Origin: Lepisosteus oculatus
Lineage: Eukaryota > Chordata > Actinopteri > Semionotiformes > Lepisosteidae
NCBI RefSeq assembly: GCF_040954835.1
Contig: NC_090707.1
Location: forward strand, 20,726,570-20,790,569
Direction: 5' to 3'
Length of the DNA stretch: 64,000 nt
Of this stretch, positions 50,278 to 62,197 are shown in pieces. The notes under the pieces were generated by a model. That model saw nothing but the letters and a program-made list of their open reading frames with translations, had not been told where the DNA came from and made no database searches. Every line of letters starts with the position of its first letter. Positions within the stretch are counted from its first letter, which is position 1. The position numbers and the translations under genes were made by a program.

Positions 50278-51511
50278 GAGTTATATAATATAACATACGC
50301 TACTCATTATTTTAATACGACCGTGACTATTTCTTTTCTCCGATCCTTAATTCCATTAATTCTCACAACCTCTCATGCGTCCAGCGGCAATTAGTCCCCC
50401 GTGTAAATATTTCCCATTAGAAACAAACACCGAAATGCGCGTTCCATTTGCGTTGCCTGTACTGTTTTTAGAATTTTCAAATAAATATATTGACCATCCG
50501 ACGTAATTTTATGATAGGTTCTTTTTTAACTAAAAATCATCCGAAAGTTAGGAGCGGAAAATTAATACTATACAGGAACCAAAGATGTGTACCAATTGTT
50601 GCCGGAAGGGCACATTATACACGTGCAACAGTGAGAACGTGAAAGGGATTGTAGCCATAAAATACATCTACTTTTTGAAATTATGACCTCTTTTTTTGAT
50701 TTTCTGTGTTGAATCCGTTTCGGTATTGCTTTTTGTTTTTAGGGTGTATATAGGTAAGTTAATGGTAAAACTGAAAAAAGCTTCTACAAACAATTTTTAA
50801 ACTCGTACTTCGTAGGAGCATCTGAACAGCAATTGCATATTACATTTTATTATTTAAATTGAAACTTGTTTATAACCCTTTAGACTTAATATAATGTTTG
50901 TGTTAATTGAATTTGTAATAAAAAACGTTTTAGATTTAGTTGAGATTTGAAGACGTTAAGACTAAATATTTTGTATGTGCATATTTATAAACTTATACTG
51001 GGTCTTATGGTACATTATAAGTATTTTTGTCTTACGTGAAATTATTTTATAGAAGTTTAATTTTTAGTGTCTACGTAGTACAGGAACTATATAGGAGAAA
51101 GACGGTAATGACAAAATATGAGGTTTTATTCGTTGTTAAAATAACATTTGCTGAAGTTTAGAAAAAGGATCCCGTGATTTGAACTAAACATAAATTTGTA
51201 AAATGCAGCATTTTAGATATTTTTTAGGACATCAGTATATATTACCATTTACATAAACATAAATATACAATATGATAAGCCCAGTTGTGTTGTTTTTAAA
51301 TTTAAGGCAAAAATGGGCTTTGTCCATGACTCAGTCGTGAAATTGGTCTACATGTAAAGAAAATTCCTTTGGCAGATTGTAGATATTCATATCGGGATTT
51401 TATAAAGGAAGAAAGTCAGCAAACTCTCAGCATAATGTACTGCTTCCTTGCCCAACATTTTGCATTTCTGCTTCTTAAGAGTTTAAGCATCCCTTGTTTT
51501 GACAGGTTTTA
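50278..51511. promoter_or_regulatory. Divergent promoter region OSGEPL1 / ADAT3 and ADAT3 5'-UTR intron
   Basis: Head-to-head spacing between the two start codons is 1.23 kb. A cluster at 50590-50630 has CCAAT, an ETS-type CCGGAAG (50602-50608) and an E-box CACGTG (50620-50625). ADAT3 probably has a noncoding first exon ending at 50753 (TATAG|GTAAGT) joined to an acceptor at 51504-51505 (TTTTGACAG), seven bases before its ATG. The 50760-51500 stretch would then be a 5'-UTR intron and holds nothing else recognisable. Confidence 0.45.
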
Positions 51512-52633
51512 ATGGAACCACAGTGCAAACGCAGAAAAACAGAAGGTGAAGTGATGGCCTGGGCCATCTTACCTGTTCTTTCTGATGAGCAGTCCCAAGA
51601 CATTGATTTACTGGAAGCCTATGCTGTGCCTATTCTTGATAAGAGAGAAACCTCTCGTCTTGTGAAGGAGCTGAGTGCCATATACCCCTTACAAGGCCTG
51701 AACCATATTAAGAGGGTACGTGCATGCAAAGACAAAGAAAGCCCACATCCTTTGGAAATGATTTTGTGTCTGGCGAGAGATATTGGACACAGTCGAAAAA
51801 ACCAAGAGCTGTCTATCTCTGCTCTTTTGTCTAATGCCACTGTGGACAGCAGGGGTTTAGGTGAACCATTTATAGTGAAAATACCAGCATGTCCTCCTTT
51901 GACTAGACCTCAGTTTGAAAAAGCCAGCAGGCACTGGCCCACTTCCTTCCATGAAGACAAACAGGTTACAGTGGCACTGAATGGGGAGCTGTTTACTGCT
52001 GCTCAGAAAACAAAGATGGAGACGTACATGAAGTTGGCTATTACAGCAGCAAAAATCGGACAAGGAGAAGGCATGGAAGCTGTAGGTGCTGTTGTTGTTG
52101 ATCCGGAGGAGGAGAGAGTCCTTGCTGTGGGCCATGACTGCAGGAATAGTCCTCACCCTTTGCTTCATGCTGTTATGGTATGCATTGACCTTGTGGCACA
52201 TGGCCAAGGTGGTGGGGCTTATAGTTATGATAAGTACACTGCCTGTTGTTTCTTTAAAGTAGATAACTCGAAAGATCAGGCTAAAAGTAGCTGTCTGCCC
52301 TCCAAGGACATGTATATCTCAGAGCAGTCAAAGGAGAGTGGGTTGCCATATATTTGCACTGGTTATGATCTGTATGTAACAAGAGAACCATGTGTAATGT
52401 GTGCAATGGCTCTGGTTCACTCTAGAATACAGAGGGTCTTCTATGGAACTGCATCATTAGATGGAGCGTTAGGAACCAAATACAAAATTCATACCCAGAA
52501 AGATCTGAATCACCGTTTTGAAGTTTTTAAAGGAATTATGGAACAGGATTGTGTAAAGCTCACTACATTGCATCAATTAAATCATGTTCCAGTAGACTCA
52601 CTGGATATGGATTTGGTTTTGGAGACATTGTAA
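51512..52633 (+). CDS. ADAT3: tRNA-specific adenosine deaminase-like subunit 3
   Basis: One uninterrupted coding exon of 373 aa (human about 351). It shows the ADAT3-type N-terminal domain (LPVLSDEQS, YAVPILDKRETSRLVKEL, PPLTR.QFEKA..HWPTSFHEDKQV) and a C-terminal cytidine/deoxycytidylate-deaminase fold. The zinc ligands are His219 in HAVMVCIDL and Cys294/Cys297 in PCVMCAMALVHSR. Val221 replaces the catalytic Glu of active deaminases, the known signature of this non-catalytic subunit, which pairs with ADAT2 to convert A34 to inosine in cytosolic tRNAs. A basic KRRK lies near the N-terminus. The CDS is intronless as in human, but a 5'-UTR intron is likely. Head-to-head with OSGEPL1 and convergent with ORMDL1. 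Confidence 0.96.
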   Translation: MEPQCKRRKTEGEVMAWAILPVLSDEQSQDIDLLEAYAVPILDKRETSRLVKELSAIYPLQGLNHIKRVRACKDKESPHPLEMILCLARDIGHSRKNQELSISALLSNATVDSRGLGEPFIVKIPACPPLTRPQFEKASRHWPTSFHEDKQVTVALNGELFTAAQKTKMETYMKLAITAAKIGQGEGMEAVGAVVVDPEEERVLAVGHDCRNSPHPLLHAVMVCIDLVAHGQGGGAYSYDKYTACCFFKVDNSKDQAKSSCLPSKDMYISEQSKESGLPYICTGYDLYVTREPCVMCAMALVHSRIQRVFYGTASLDGALGTKYKIHTQKDLNHRFEVFKGIMEQDCVKLTTLHQLNHVPVDSLDMDLVLETL

Positions 52634-52986
52634 CCAATTCTGTGCTAGATTTGAGTTAACAACTTTCACATTTCTGTTAAATCATATAGAGAGATGCAGA
52701 TGCACAAAAAACAGGTGTAAGTTTGCTAGGTAGGATGTGTTACTGCTGTGAAGTCACTGTATTTTTTAAAGATGAAACATTTTTTAGAAACTCATTTTTA
52801 AGCCCTTTGGTATGGACCCAATTGAAGTTATATTCTTTTTCAAATGTATGAATGTGCATGTTTCTTTTTTGTCTCTTAGAATAATGAGTTATTTAGAACT
52901 AAAATCTTTTTTTAACTGTTACTTATTTTGTTTTATCCAGTGAATAGTAAAACAGTTTGTCTATTTCTGTCTAAGTTTTCTTTTCT

Positions 52987-53110
52987 AAGTAATCTTAGAA
53001 AGAGGCTGTTCTTAAATGTATAGTGACTCTTAACAGAACAAACCAAAGTGCCTGAGACTGATGCCTCTTTACAAAAATAAAATTATTCATAACCATACTT
53101 CTTTGGATGC
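52987..53110 (+). repeat. Duplicated segment, copy A (ADAT3 3' end)
   Basis: About 125 bases that recur at 54487-54611 in the same orientation at roughly 75-80% identity by eye. Shared words include CTTAGAAAGAGGCT, GTATAGTG, AACAGAACAA and AATAAAATTATT. This copy supplies the probable ADAT3 AATAAA at 53076-53081. Confidence 0.75.
53076..53081 (+). terminator. ADAT3 polyadenylation signal
   Basis: AATAAA about 440 bases after the ADAT3 stop. The convergent ORMDL1 has its own candidate signal on the minus strand near 53193 (TTTATT on plus), so the two 3' ends lie close together or overlap. Confidence 0.55.
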
Positions 53111-54100
53111 CATATTTTATGTAATGAGTCCATATTCAGCAGAGCTTTACCATAAACAAAGAAATACACTAATTTCTTGAAGGGCACAAATGATTTTATT
53201 GTCATAAGTAAACAGGCTGTTGAAAAGCTCCAAGAACACCTTGGATGAGCAGACCTGCAAGGGCTAGCTGCCTCAGCAATAACGAAGAGCTTTAAAAAGG
53301 TCCATAAACATGTCTTACAAACATACAGCCACATAAGTTTCAAAAATACAACATTTTCAGTTAAAGTCTTCTGAAAGAACAGTGCTTTAAAAGAAATCTT
53401 GAATCCAAGTTCACCCTTAAGAATTGAAACTTATAGTCTTACACAAAACTAAAAATTTGCTTACATTGTTCTGTAGACAGAAAATGTATTTTTTTAAATT
53501 TTCTAACAATGTGTACAGACAATTCAGTCAGTGGAAAAAAAAAACATGCAAAACAAATTGTTTCCTCCATAATTTAAGCCCTAATGAGCAAAGTAACAAC
53601 ATTAAATAAAAACAGCATCATCTTAAGTTGAATCACAGGCCCTTATTCAAATGAACAAATGATCTGTAAAAAGTATATTTTCCGTGGCTTGTGGGCAGAG
53701 TGCCTCTCTCAAAGATTAATCTGAATGGACTCTTCAGTACCAGCACCATTCTGGATGCAGTGGGCAAAGACCCCAAGCAACAAACACTACACTTCATGAA
53801 AATGCTTCAAGTCTAAGAACGGGGCCTGCCCAGTTCTTTAAAGAAATCCAGCGTTAAATAGTCATTTAAGTTAGTAATGCACATGTAAGTGCAGTAATGC
53901 ATTTGCCTCTTACAAAGTCCCTGACATGTTTTTTCCAAATGCATTTAAAGAATGAAAGTGGCAAATAGACACTGTACAAAACTGCTTAGTACACACTACT
54001 GGGGTACAATGTACAGCAGGTTACCAATTCATCTCGCCATGTAAAAACAATATCTAATTGGAGCATTGGTCACAAAATGGCAACTTTTAGACACTCCAGT

Positions 54101-56934
54101 TTAATATTTGTTGATGCCAAAGATTCGGACTCCATGTAACTGCGGCAATTTTGGGATAAGCACACTTAAAAGAGAAGCTGTGTTTATAATAAAGTGTGCT
54201 GTATCATACTTTGTGTAGAAGCTGGCCAGAAAATATCTGTAAAATTAAAGAAAAGGCAAAAAGTCAGAAAAACTCATTAGTTTAAAGAAATCACTCTGAA
54301 GCCTTTTTTCTTGATTACATGATTGCATCCAGATGAAAACTATAAAATCAATTATTCTAAATAACAATGAGAAAGATCATCCGACGACAATTCTACTTTT
54401 TGTTTAGTCAATTATGTCCTCTCTTCTTTTAACAGTTACATGTAAACTATCATCTGTTAAGTCTAGGGTGAGTTAAATATGCAATAAAGTAACCTTAGAA
54501 AGAGGCTATAGTTAACTGTATAGTGGCTGCAACAGAACAAGTCCGTGCCCAAGACTGATCCCTGTTCAAAAAAATAAAATTATTTATAACCACTACTTCG
54601 TTGGGGTAACCCTACACCCTACAATTCACACAAAATGTGTCAGCCCAGCAGTGCTGGAGCCATAGTTAATACTATTTTTGTTTTGTGTATAAAAATGTAT
54701 TTGGGATTTAAAGTCAAATCAATCATTCACGAACTGGTCAGATTTAAAAAAAAAAGATTCATTCAGTTGAGATCTAATTCAAAAGCAGAAGTATGCTATG
54801 AATTAAAAACAAAACATCTTACAGTATAATTGGTGAGATGGTGAAGAACTTTCTTGAGGATGTGAACTGCACTCCATAGTCCAGCTGCTCCCAGTGTGTA
54901 AGTAACCTGGCTTTACCCTGATCTGGTGTCTCAAATGGTGTGCCTTTAACTGCATGCAGAAACACGTACATCCCCTAAGAATAAAGATTTCAAGCAGGTC
55001 AGTTACATTTTCAATCTGGAAAGAACACCACACTACAGGAAAGGGAAAGAGGGGAATACATTCAAGAAATATGGAGGAGATATAATTTCTGAACAGTTTT
55101 TCTTTTCATGTTTGACAAGTTCACTTGATTGCAGATTTCGAGGACAGCATTAGTATTCTACAAGATTATTCCTATATCCCCACTACATGTACAGTATAGC
55201 TTACTTTCTGAAAATTCTGGCATACTCTACCACCATCTCAAACATGGATTATCAAGTGGAAAGAATCAATTTCCATTCGCATTAGTCCTGAGAATCTTGT
55301 CTGCAAGTCCTCAATGGTCATGTCTTGTAAGATTGCTTGATACAGACTAACCCTGAGGTGGACTTTACAGCAACTTGACTGCCTTAGTCAAGAAAAATGT
55401 AATCTAATTTAAGAAGTTTTAAGAAAGGGGTGTTTTAAGGAAAATATGGTACTAGGTATAATCAATTTCTGTAATTAAATTTGCAAACAACTCAGAAACC
55501 AGACAAGGCTGAAAAATAACAACATTAATCTTGCATATTTCCTGAACTGTGATAAGAAAGAGAAGGAAGTTAATTAGAACTCTGCTGTAGGACAGAAATT
55601 GAAAGTGATAATTGTAGTCATCCTGATAGCCAACCAGAGATAAGGACTACGACAGAAAATCTCTCTCCTTAAGCCTCATTCCTTAGAGGAAGGGGGTCCT
55701 TTTAGGTTATTTTTTATCTCGGTTATACATTTGTAAAGTCATTTTGAACAGTATTGGTTTACGTCAAAGGAAGAGCATTCAAAATATTTTAAATATTGAG
55801 TCAACATATAAGTGGATGTTACCACAAATAAAAGCATACTGTCTGCAATACATTTTATTTGACTTTTTTCCCCAAGTAAATAATAACTAATACTGTACAT
55901 AGAGATGCTAGGCCTTTCCAGAAATATTCAGTATTTTTTTTTTTTTAAGTTTTGGTGCATTTTATGCCATTATGACAAGTTTACTAGAATTGTGTCAAGA
56001 TTCTTTTTTTTTTTGGAACATCAATACACCAGTAAATGTGTCCTTCAATTTCAGTTTTACAACACCACGTTGCACAGATCAAATTGTATTTGCCCCCGTG
56101 AGAATGAGAGTTAAATATGTTTGGTATATGTTTTTCTACTTAGTAAATGGTGCATGTCATGCAAAGTTGCAGGAGTTAACCTTGATGTTTTAAAAATGAC
56201 AGATTCCTAACAATGGTGTTAATGTATTGAGGAAATATCCTTTGTTCCACAGCAACAGCTGCACCACATTACTCTCAAGATAAAAACAACAAGGATTTCA
56301 CTTGGCATAAAATGACACAGGTTTGTAGCACATGCCCTGTAGACAGCATTAAGGTCACATAAGCAGGAAGATAAATACTAAAGGATAAGACAAAGACATC
56401 CACCTTTATATAGTCACAATTACATACTCATGTTAGTCCCAGAGGAAGTGACTTAACTTCCTACCGTTTTCTATTGAATTACTAAAAACTGGACAAATCA
56501 ACTTCATTTTAAGGACTCTTATCACATTAGGTCTTATACAATACACTACTAAACCAATACATCCATCCATCTTCAAACTGCTTCATCCAGTTCAGGGGAG
56601 CTGGCAAAACAGAGGCTGTACCAGCAAACACTACACTAATGTGCTTCCTTAAAATGAAGTAAAACTGACAATAAAACACTAAAGGGCACCATTAATTTAA
56701 TATAATCAAGTGTGTGTGTGTTAACAAACCAGAAGGTTGGAGCACTGAAGTTAGACTCACCAAATTGTGTATCACATTTGTTAGGGTCCACACTACTGGT
56801 ACACTGAAGAAAGGAATGCTGAGTAGCACAATGTGAAGCATTCCAACACCAAGGGCATATGTCAGCCAGATTCCCCGACTGTTCATCACTCTTGTGTTGG
56901 GGTTCACTTCACTGTGAGCAACGCCTACATTCAT
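54101..56934 (-). CDS. ORMDL1: ORM1-like protein 1, sphingolipid biosynthesis regulator
   Basis: Three coding exons on the minus strand: 56761-56934, 54823-54974 and 54101-54236, giving exactly 153 aa as in human. The protein starts [20 protein letters not shown] and ends VRIFGINKY, nearly identical to mammalian ORMDL1. It is an ER membrane protein with hydrophobic segments at about residues 22-46, 46-65, 98-115 and 120-140. It binds serine palmitoyltransferase and restrains its activity when ceramide is high (established for the family). The coding start lies six bases inside its exon, so at least one noncoding exon lies upstream, probably near 59-60 kb. Introns are GT-AG. Intron 3 contains duplicated segment copy B. 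Confidence 0.97.
54487..54611 (+). repeat. Duplicated segment, copy B (ORMDL1 intron 3)
   Basis: The partner of 52987-53110, 1.5 kb away in the same orientation, also with AATAAAATTATT. The two copies flank the last ORMDL1 exon. Confidence 0.75.
56560..56640 (-). mobile_element. SINE 3' fragment
   Basis: CATCCATCCATCTTCAAACTGC then CAGGGGAGCTGGCAA and GGCTGTACCAGC match the reverse complement of the SINE tail. ORMDL1 intron 2 (54975-56760) otherwise shows poly-T runs but no exon. Confidence 0.55.
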
Positions 56935-56940
56935 TTTGAT

Positions 56941-59900
56941 CTGCAAAAGGCAAAAGTCAAATAAAAGACCGCTGCAAGTTTGATTTATTAAACAGTTCTC
57001 TATAATGACTTTGGAATTCTCTGAACTCGCAAATAATAGTGAAAAGAGCTTTAGACTATAGACTAGTTGAATTTGAAGACCGTGTTGTAGACAAAAAAGC
57101 TTTTATTGTGTTAATCTTTTGTACTGCAAAATGTTGTACTGCTGCATAGTCCAGGCCATACAATATACCCTTTAGTTCACTAACCACAATGTCTGAGGGC
57201 AAGGGGCAAATGTTTTGCACCCCACAATTCTGAATACTTTCAATTATTAATACACAGAGAACCTTCTTTTGCTTTCAGATCTTTTGAACCCCCAAAATTC
57301 TTTTAGATTTAAACTTCTACCAAAACACAAACTTTTATTGACTTTCTCTTCCTTGGTTATAATAAGTGTGGCAATAATAGCATAACATACAGTACCATTA
57401 TATAACTTGGCACAATACACTTTCATTAACATTACAGTTACCTACATTGCAATGCAATATTGGAGTCTGATTTATTTAATATAGTGGCTTCAGATTCCAC
57501 GAAACATACCATAAAACTGAGGAATTAATAAATGAATATTACTAATTCCTCTGTTTCATGGTATGGTTCTAAAATTGGTGTTACAGCCTTGATATTAGTG
57601 GAAAATTGACTGCATACTTCAACCTAGACCCAAAACAAGTGTGCAGTTTGGATGTGGAAACCATTCCATTCTTTTTCTGGCCTTGAAGTATACAGATCAA
57701 TATACAACAGTAAAAGCAGCAGTGTAATATACTTGCTTGACACTTGAAATTTGGGTTAAACATTTGTAACTAGAAGACCTTAAAGATATTTCACAGTTTT
57801 TCATTACAGGGATGCTGAAAGAACTGTTTCTTTGTATGGGTAGATTTTTGCAAAGCAAAATTTAATTAAAACAGTACACCAACTGACACTAACTAAGGTT
57901 AACAGCAACATACACTTTCTTTCATTGAACTAAAGTGAAAATTGTTCATGTTAATGGTCCTTACAAACTGTTCTTATTTTTTTTCCCCACTGTACACACT
58001 GTTTTTCCTACAGGTCACTGCAGTATAATCAGCTCTCCTTCCAAATGTACAATTTTTCATCTCTTCATCCATCCATTTTCTAACCACTTCTTCCAATCCA
58101 GGGTCACGAGCAAGCCAGAGCCCGTACCAGCAAGCAAAGGCTGTAAGGCAGGGTACACCCTGGATGAGACATCAATCCATCACAGGGCACACAGAAACAA
58201 ACACAGACGCACACATTCACTCCAGGGCAAGTTTCGCCAGAAGCCAATTAATCTATTCGTATGTCTTTGATCTGCGGGAGGAAACCCCAGCAATTGGATG
58301 AAACCCACACAAACCTGGATGGAACATACAAACTCCACACAGACAACACCCCAGATCCGTAACTGGTCCCAGTGCTGTAAGGCACCAATGCCAATCACTG
58401 CGACACCATGTCACCTTCATCTCTTCAATAAAAGAGAAACAATTCTGTTGACACAAATACATGTCCCCAATCCTTTTAATTTACTATAGCATTGTGATAC
58501 TATACAATTAAAAAGACCAGTGATTAAGTTGTAGCAAATAAACGACTAACAGGTAGAATTAAGGTACAAGATTGGGTTGATTGTTCTAATAACTGGCTTT
58601 TGAAGAAACTACATCGACCTTTATATGCTGAGGGACTGAAATAATGGTTAGAAAATTAGTCTAAATTATTACACTAAATAGACTAAAAATTATTACTTAT
58701 AAAACACCTCGAAGTATAATGACAAGTATTAACATTTCCTGTACTTACTAGTTGTATAGCTATCTAACCAAGAGCTTAAGTGAAAAAAACCCCCAGCAAA
58801 GGCAATAGTCTAAACTCCGTACAGTCAAGGTTATTTTGCCATAATAAACTCATACTAGTACTTCAGCAATGCTACCGCTCATTAGGAATTTATGTTAATA
58901 AAAAACGTTTACTGAAACGTTTCTTCATTGACAAATTCCTACAGGGGAAAACAAAGCAAAGCGTGTTTAAGGAAAAGTAAGAAAGCACATATATTTGCAG
59001 TGAAAGAGTATAAACTCCTCCAAACCTTGTCCTTCGTTTAATATAACTACTATTAAGAATCCCCAATAATGGTGCGAACTCTCCCCTTGAAATCGGGTTT
59101 TGCTCGCGTTGTTTCACAATGGCAAAGCAATGGGTAATCTATCACGTGTTTTATTACACTGAAGATTTGCCAAAATGTTTAATAACTGTTTTTTTCCCCA
59201 CCTCTATCCCAATTGGAATTTATACTTGCACAAGTCAGAATGCGTTACTGATATCGTCTGGTTGTTATAAAGTTCAAGGTTGCATAACTACGCAGATTCT
59301 GCAAACTCAAGATAGCACTTTTAAATTATGTTTTTCCCATTTTTTCTCGGAGATATAAAGAGAAAGGCAACTGGCGTGCTTGTGCTCTTCAGATAATAAT
59401 CGCATTTAACTGTAAAGCTACCCGCGCACGTAAATCAGACCATAAGGCAGAGCTAGTAAAGCATCTATGCAAATCAAGCACTGGCGGCCGGTTATCTCTC
59501 GTCTTTTACTGTTGTCACACTGTATACAAAACAAAGAAAAGACACAGAACTAGAGCACCAAGACAGTGGAATTAAAGCTATCCGTTCTGAAAACCGTAGA
59601 TCACGGTAAAGAGAAGAATACAGAATGATGTTGTTGTTACCCCGTTATCACGCAGGTTACAAAATGCGTTTAGGTGGTTCAAAGTTCATGTAAGCTCTCG
59701 AAAATTTGCCCACCTTAATACCGCAGCAAACTAATATATATGTCAAACAGAACGTAGGCAACCCATTTAACAATAAGGATAGCAAGATCATTAAAACACA
59801 AGACACAAAAAACACCTAATTTTAATCTAATCTATTTGCACGTAACAGTAAACCGTTTTCAGATTGTTCCAGCGTGTCCTTCACAATAAAAACACACGCT

Positions 59901-60220
59901 TACTTGATGCAACCACATATATCTCTCCTAACCGAACAGGTCCCCGTATCGAGTTATAATCAGTTATAATTAAAGAAACATATTTCGTGACCCATTAGAC
60001 TACGTTTTCTAGGCTGCGTTTTTCCACCAAAGAGACACTTAACTGCAACACCAGTTGAATTTTACTACTCCAGAAAAATCTAGGTCACCGCTGAAAGCAC
60101 GAGTAAACTTCAAAATATATAATCGTGCACATCCCTACTTTTCTACTAAAAGTTTCTACTTACATGATCGCCTAATAAAATAACGTCTTCTTTAAGGAAA
60201 ATAATCAGTGTAGAACGTAA
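56941..60220 (-). other. ORMDL1 5' noncoding region (intron and first exon, not resolved)
   Basis: Upstream of the ORMDL1 acceptor (TTTTGCAG|ATCAAAATG on the minus strand). It is AT-rich to about 59000 and then slightly richer in CpG. No coding exon is recognised. It includes a long SINE at 58065-58420. Confidence 0.45.
58065..58420 (-). mobile_element. tRNA-derived SINE, near full length
   Basis: Reverse complement of the family: CATCCATCCATTTTCTAACC tail, GGGTACACCCTGGATGAGAC, CCATCACAGGGCACACAG, GAAGCCAATTAATC, GCGGGAGGAAACCCCAGC, and a head with CAGTGCTGTAAGGCACCAATG. It is one of the better preserved copies. Confidence 0.85.
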
Positions 60221-60600
60221 ATGAAACCACCAATCCTCCCCCACTCCAATGATGTTGTCTGTAGTTTTGCTCACTCAAAAAAAAATCTCACAACTCGGAA
60301 GTGGAGGGGCAAGATCCGAGTGACTGACATTTCCCTTTACCAATGGCAAAATAAAATACGGCGGAGGCGCACAGGCGCACATTTGGGGGCTGGGTTTCCG
60401 CTAACTTGGAGGCAGGACAATTTGAAAATGGAAGATGTCGTTTGTGTGTATGAGGCTTCTGAAGTGTTGTCTGATTATGTTAGAGCAATGTAGTAATCGA
60501 GAGTAACGAAACTCAGCTGACATTGTTGCATTGAAAGATACCGATCGTTTGATTTGATTTGTTTTGCAAAGAAGGGTTGGATTTAACAGACGTGGCTACC
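60220..60600. promoter_or_regulatory. Putative bidirectional ORMDL1 / PMS1 promoter
   Basis: GC and CpG rise here (ACGGCGGAGGCGCACAGGCG at 60358-60377). An ETS-type core CGGAAGTGG lies at about 60297 and a CCAAT box (TTACCAATGG) at about 60337. ORMDL1 runs left and PMS1 right; both genes have start codons in a later exon, so their noncoding first exons probably start here. The region from 60600 to 61030 shows nothing else. Confidence 0.45.
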
Positions 60601-61039
60601 GTATCCATCTTCCTACTAGGTGTGTGTAAATTAACTGAATAAAATATAGTTTCTAGAGCAATTAGAAAGTTATTATGTTGTAAACGCAACGTGAGGCGAT
60701 TCAGTTTGATAAAGTCAAGTGTGGTTCAGTGTAGAAGTCGATTGATAGTTCCCTATGATTAATGTCATTTGGAATTTTTGTAGCAAAAAGTATTGATGCT
60801 TCTGCAGATCCAATATCTAATCTTCGTGTTTTTGTTTTCTAGATTAGAATTAATTGATTCTACATTATCTTTAGGCTGTAGTGGTACTTTAGCTAGTCAA
60901 ATGAGCTTTTCAAAAGCATGATTTTAGTGCAGAAAAACATTTTAAAAGCAATCTGTAAGTAAAAAGACACTAAAATATATAACTGCAACAAAGCAACAAT
61001 GTTATCAGGAATTCGTTTTTTGGAGCGGGTGCACTAACA

Positions 61040-61740
61040 TTTTTATTAAACAGACATGACATGGGTAACTTTATTGTGCTGGTTAACAATTTTTATCAAC
61101 AGGGGGTCTACTGTAAAGATCAGAGGATGATAGCATGTGTTTACTGATGAAAGGAGTATGAGCTGTACAAATAAAGTTCATGATTTGCAAAAAGTTGCAG
61201 ATGCTGTCTTGTGGGATCCAGACCAATTGTTCTAGAGCCTGGATAAAGCAGCTTCTTTCAGCCTGAATCTCTGAACCTAGATGTGACGCATCATCCTGCA
61301 AATGTTCAATAGGGTTCAAGTCTGGCGAGCAAGGGTATCATGGCATGAATGTTGGACTCTCATCTTGCAAGAGAGTTGTTATATGAGCAGCATGAAGATG
61401 TGTGCTGTCCTGTTGGAATGTTAGTATGTCAAGATGTGCCCACAGGAAGGGCAGTAAGTGAGGTTCCAAGATTTAATCACAGTACTGATGGGTTGCCAAC
61501 AATTATGAGTGGAGTTCTGTGGCAACTAGGCACTACTTCCCAGGATCATCACACATGGCTGATGATGATGATGTATTGATCTTGGTGAGGTGTTGTGAAT
61601 GGAGGTCCTGCAGATCATGGCTTTGATAGACTGTGTTTGTCTATAAATGACTTAGCCAGGTTAGAAATTACTGGCTGTGAAACACTACAGACAGTGAGTG
61701 ATAGTGCACTTCCTCAAACATACTGATGGCACTGAAGCAT
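61040..61740 (-). mobile_element. Tc1-like transposon fragment, minus strand
   Basis: The minus strand reads QQDSTHLHAAHITTLLQ, then CSPDLNPIEHLQDD, then ALEQLVWIPQDSICNFLQIM, in two adjacent frames. This is the DDE-domain C-terminal half of a Tc1/mariner transposase (consensus QDNARPH..., SPDLNPIEHLWD). The first part of the gene and a clear inverted repeat are not found. It lies upstream of the first PMS1 coding exon. Confidence 0.75.
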
Positions 61741-62045
61741 TGCTTGCTTGATAAGTTGTGAATATGGTTTCATTTATGTCAAATCAACTAGATAAATCAC
61801 CTCACTGTGCCCAGTCACAGCTTTACACTTATAAGATGATGTAGAACTTATGCAGCACTCAGTGTCACCAGAATGCATCACAGTTAATCATTAATGATAA
61901 TCACAAAGACTCCAAAAACCTTAAATATGTAATATCCATTTAATTTATTTTCTAAAAGCATAAAGGCATAGGTAGCTTACGTTTCTTTTCATGCTCAGAA
62001 TGACTGTAATCCCAATATAAAATTCTCTTGTGTCTGAATTTACAG

Positions 62046-62197
62046 GAAACGGATCAAAAGTGGCCATGAAGCAGTTGCCTCCAGACACTGTCCGGCTGCT
62101 CTCCAGCTCACAGGTCATCACGTCTGTGGTGAATGTGGTGAAAGAGCTGGTGGAGAACTCTTTGGATGCCAATGCCTCAAGTATTGAAGTGAAAATG
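62046..62197 (+). CDS. PMS1: PMS1, MutL-family mismatch repair protein, first coding exon (partial gene)
   Basis: The exon runs from the acceptor at 62044-62045 to a GTAATC donor at 62198; the ATG is at 62066, giving 44 codons. [15 protein letters not shown] then [16 protein letters not shown] is the GHKL ATPase motif I of MutL proteins, with the predicted catalytic Glu27 and Mg-binding Asn31. Human PMS1 begins [16 protein letters not shown], so PMS1 rather than PMS2 or MLH1 is clear. PMS1 forms the MutL-beta dimer with MLH1 in the nucleus. The next exon (ENYGFDKIEV in human) is not visible before 64000, so the gene continues beyond the window. Confidence 0.95.

Noticed and set aside
51512-52633. 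ADAT3 as a dead retrocopy
   Set aside because: The frame is fully open, zinc ligands are intact, there is no poly-A tract at its 3' end and a spliced leader is likely.
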